From Prevotella sp. (GTDB taxonomy: Bacteria; Bacteroidota; Bacteroidia; Bacteroidales; Bacteroidaceae), in NCBI GenBank assembly GCA_016283605.1, contig JAEENF010000044.1, positions 1 to 7,177 on the forward strand: DNA of 7,177 nt, given 5' to 3'. How positions within the stretch are numbered: the stretch's first letter is position 1; each line of letters starts with the position of its first letter. Under the pieces are notes generated by a model. It was not told the DNA's origin. It saw only the letters and a program-made list of their open reading frames with translations, and did not search any database. The position numbers were made by a program, and so were the translations under genes. Below are positions 5,603 through 7,177 of the stretch, one piece after another.

Positions 5603-6740
5603 AAGCCTCTTTCAAACGTTGGTAAGACGGAAAAACCTTGATCTTCTCTGGGTGCTCTGCCAGTGGTTTCATCTTCCGTGCCAGGCCACGATAGAAGGTC
5701 GTTTCCTCCAAGATTGCAATATATTTCAGCGCCACCTCATACTGTCCGGTGATGATGTTCGTCTCCACCAACCGGCGCAGCGCCCTCGCACTCTTATTAT
5801 AATTCGGTATCGCCTCCATCGCCTCGAAGACCGAACGCTGCGCGATGTTCACCATACCTACCTGCATGGCGACCTCACTGGTCAAGAAGGCTGAAGACAC
5901 ACTGCTCAGACTCTGATTCGAGAGCAACACCTTTGAGAAGAGCTCACTCTGACTGATACGCTGCTCCTCCCATAATGCCAGACTAGCGGCATTATGAATG
6001 GCCAGGGACTCTATCGGTCTCTCCTGGTACCTCTTCGAGATTTCCGACCACGACTGCTGACGCATCAGCATGTCGTACTTCATCTCTTCATACGTACCGA
6101 TCTTGTCACCCTCCCAATAATAGTCGATGCCGCGGAGAATCTGACGTGAAGGATAAGGCGTGATCCAAAGACTAGCCACGACACTGCCAGCCAACAGCAA
6201 CAACGGCAGCCAGTGGAAGGCATAGACCACAAGCAGCAGAATGGCCGGTCCCAAGAGCCAATAGCCTACAGAAGCCATAACCGATGCCGTGATCCATCGC
6301 GCTTTCCTATCCTTCGGCAAGAGGTTCATCAACGTCAAGGTCAACACCACAGCTACCACTGGCGTCATCGGGATATCAGGGTTGCAGGACAAGTACCACA
6401 ATACGCCAGGAATGAGAAAGCTCAGCAAGTACCATTTCTGGCCTGTGATAAGTCTTCTGCACAGCAGCAGTGCAGCCACCAGAAGCACCACATACCAGCA
6501 GGTGCCATAGACGGGATTGATCATAAACTGTACGATGAACTCTCCCAGATATTGCGCCAGTCCTCCCGGCACGGCGAGACGCTCTGTCAAATAGTCGGTA
6601 TTCCACAAGAACAGCTGCGACTGTTCCCTTGCCAGCATCAGATGGGGCAGTCCAAACAGCCAGAAACAGAACACCGCGACGGCAAAAACTGCCGTCAGCA
6701 TCCACTGTCCATATACGGATATCCAGGTCTTCAGTTTCAT
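5571..6740 (-). CDS. Polytopic membrane protein with C-terminal helical repeat domain (DUF6057-like)
   Basis: A 389-residue inner-membrane protein. Hydrophobic segments at about 12-32, 78-96, 103-120, 126-142, 148-163 and 165-192 suggest around six membrane helices. Residues about 205-389 are soluble, alpha-helical and TPR-like (for example EMKYDMLMRQQSWSEISKRY at 219-238 and NIITGQYEVALKYIAILEET at 328-347). The overall form and the ending PSYQRLKEAYDKGEDVFFY fit what I recall of the Bacteroidales DUF6057 family, whose function is unknown; this family call is from memory. The ATG at 6740 (MKLKTWISVYGQW) was chosen because the open frame further upstream crosses the predicted promoter and has no signal-like content. 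The 3' end overlaps the lipoprotein gene by 32 bases, indicating a two-gene operon and probably a joint envelope function. Confidence 0.8.
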   Translation of the reverse strand: MKLKTWISVYGQWMLTAVFAVAVFCFWLFGLPHLMLAREQSQLFLWNTDYLTERLAVPGGLAQYLGEFIVQFMINPVYGTCWYVVLLVAALLLCRRLITGQKWYLLSFLIPGVLWYLSCNPDIPMTPVVAVVLTLTLMNLLPKDRKARWITASVMASVGYWLLGPAILLLVVYAFHWLPLLLLAGSVVASLWITPYPSRQILRGIDYYWEGDKIGTYEEMKYDMLMRQQSWSEISKRYQERPIESLAIHNAASLALWEEQRISQSELFSKVLLSNQSLSSVSSAFLTSEVAMQVGMVNIAQRSVFEAMEAIPNYNKSARALRRLVETNIITGQYEVALKYIAILEETTFYRGLARKMKPLAEHPEKIKVFPSYQRLKEAYDKGEDVFFY

Positions 6741-6760
6741 CACTTCAAACTTTGATGCTG

Positions 6761-6768
6761 CAAAGATA
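6761..6768 (-). promoter_or_regulatory. Bacteroidetes -7 element for the membrane protein-lipoprotein operon
   Basis: TATCTTTG (6768-6761, minus strand) matches TAnnTTTG exactly and is followed by GCAGC, as at the other two promoters in the window. No clear TTTG is found at the expected -33 distance. It lies 20 bases upstream of the ATG at 6740, so the leader would be about 15 bases. It comes directly after the SusD terminator, supporting a new transcription unit. Confidence 0.55.
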
Positions 6769-6800
6769 CAACTTTTTACCGAAACCACATCGTTTTCAAC

Positions 6801-6834
6801 AAAAAAAGTGCCGCGCCTCGCGACGCAGCACTTT
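6801..6834 (-). terminator. Strong intrinsic terminator after the SusD-like gene
   Basis: In the minus-strand RNA AAAGUGC (6834-6828) pairs with GCACUUU (6811-6805). The inner UGCGUC (6827-6822) pairs with GGCGCG (6817-6812) through four Watson-Crick and two G-U pairs, closing a GCGA tetraloop of the stable GNRA type (6821-6818). The 13-base stem runs into seven consecutive U (6807-6801), the first three of which are in the stem. It lies 56 bases past the SusD-like stop and marks the end of that operon. Confidence 0.9.
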
Positions 6835-6890
6835 CAAAAAAATACCAAAACAATGTATACCTAAGTACTAACTGTTTCTACACACAGGAA

Positions 6891-7177
6891 TTAATATCCT
6901 TCATTCTGCTCACATTCTGTGTTCATCAGGATCTCGTTCTCAGGAATCGGCATGAACATCTTCTTCATATCGAACTTGAAGTCACGAGCCGTACGCCACT
7001 CTGTGATGGTAGCAGGACCGTTAACAGGCAGTGTGTTCTGCGGATAAACGGTGTTCACGTGATCCTCCAGGAAGCCTGACTTGTGCAGATCTGAACGCAG
7101 GTAAGGTTCTGCTGTGAACTCCTTGCGGCGCTCGTTGTTGACAGCGACCTTCCAGACTTCAGACTGATAACCCATAT
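6891..7177 (-). CDS. SusD/RagB-family glycan-binding lipoprotein, C-terminal fragment
   Basis: Only the last 94 full codons are present; the gene starts beyond the right edge. The fragment contains NNERRKEFTAE, equivalent to the ERRxE segment near the C-terminus of SusD proteins, and about 80 residues later ends with MFMPIPENEILMNTECEQNEGY. That matches the family ending of the form 'FPIPxxEIxxNxxxxQNPGY'. SusD-family proteins are surface lipoproteins that lid a SusC TonB-dependent channel and capture oligosaccharides for import. A susC-like gene is therefore expected upstream, outside the window. The glycan is unknown; a xylan-type substrate is suggested only by the nearby GH115. A strong terminator follows, so this is the last gene of its operon. 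Confidence 0.9.
   Translation of the reverse strand, partial: MGYQSEVWKVAVNNERRKEFTAEPYLRSDLHKSGFLEDHVNTVYPQNTLPVNGPATITEWRTARDFKFDMKKMFMPIPENEILMNTECEQNEGY

Noticed and set aside
6741..6788. Sixteen extra N-terminal codons of the membrane protein
   Set aside because: The extension contains the -7 promoter element and no membrane or signal features, whereas the ATG at 6740 starts a typical membrane-protein N-terminus.

Overview
The window looks like a chromosomal segment of a Bacteroidales bacterium, probably Prevotella or a close relative. The evidence is a SusD-family C-terminus, a GH115 alpha-glucuronidase, a DUF6057-like membrane protein next to a beta-propeller lipoprotein, and three upstream sequences matching the Bacteroidetes -7 promoter element TAnnTTTG. 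The genus is an inference; only the order is well supported. All genes lie on the minus strand, so transcription runs from high to low coordinates.

Layout in transcription order. (1) 7177-6891 is the last 94 codons of a SusD-like glycan-binding outer-membrane lipoprotein, followed by a strong intrinsic terminator (6834-6801). (2) A promoter at about 6768-6761 drives a two-gene operon: a 389-residue polytopic membrane protein (6740-5571, DUF6057-like) whose 3' end overlaps the start of a 504-residue lipoprotein (5602-4088). The lipoprotein has PD40/TolB-like propeller repeats and one CxxCH haem-type motif. (3) A separate promoter (4032-4025) precedes a secreted GH115 xylan alpha-1,2-glucuronidase (4010-1536). 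(4) A 485-base intergenic region (1535-1051) follows. It contains a nested hairpin element, a four-unit 22-base repeat whose third unit is core-inverted and which also forms a terminator-like hairpin, and then the promoter and long structured leader of the next gene. (5) An AraC-family regulator (1050-154) is followed after 34 bases by the start of a TolC-like outer-membrane efflux protein (119-1, cut by the window edge).

Functionally there are two blocks. The right-hand block (SusD end, membrane protein, propeller lipoprotein, GH115) resembles the edge of a polysaccharide utilization locus. SusD-type proteins capture glycan at the surface and GH115 removes (4-O-methyl)glucuronic acid branches from xylan; the roles of the two middle proteins are unknown. 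The left-hand block (AraC regulator plus TolC) resembles the head of a regulated multidrug-efflux operon whose membrane-fusion and RND genes would lie beyond position 1.

I found no CRISPR array, tRNA, rRNA, transposase or obvious new defence system. The most unusual material is non-coding: the 22-base repeat/terminator with mutually exclusive pairings (1291-1378), the nested hairpin (1456-1509), and the araC leader with a 21-base-spaced direct repeat. The most unusual coding observation is a haem-attachment motif in a propeller lipoprotein encoded beside glycan-degradation genes.
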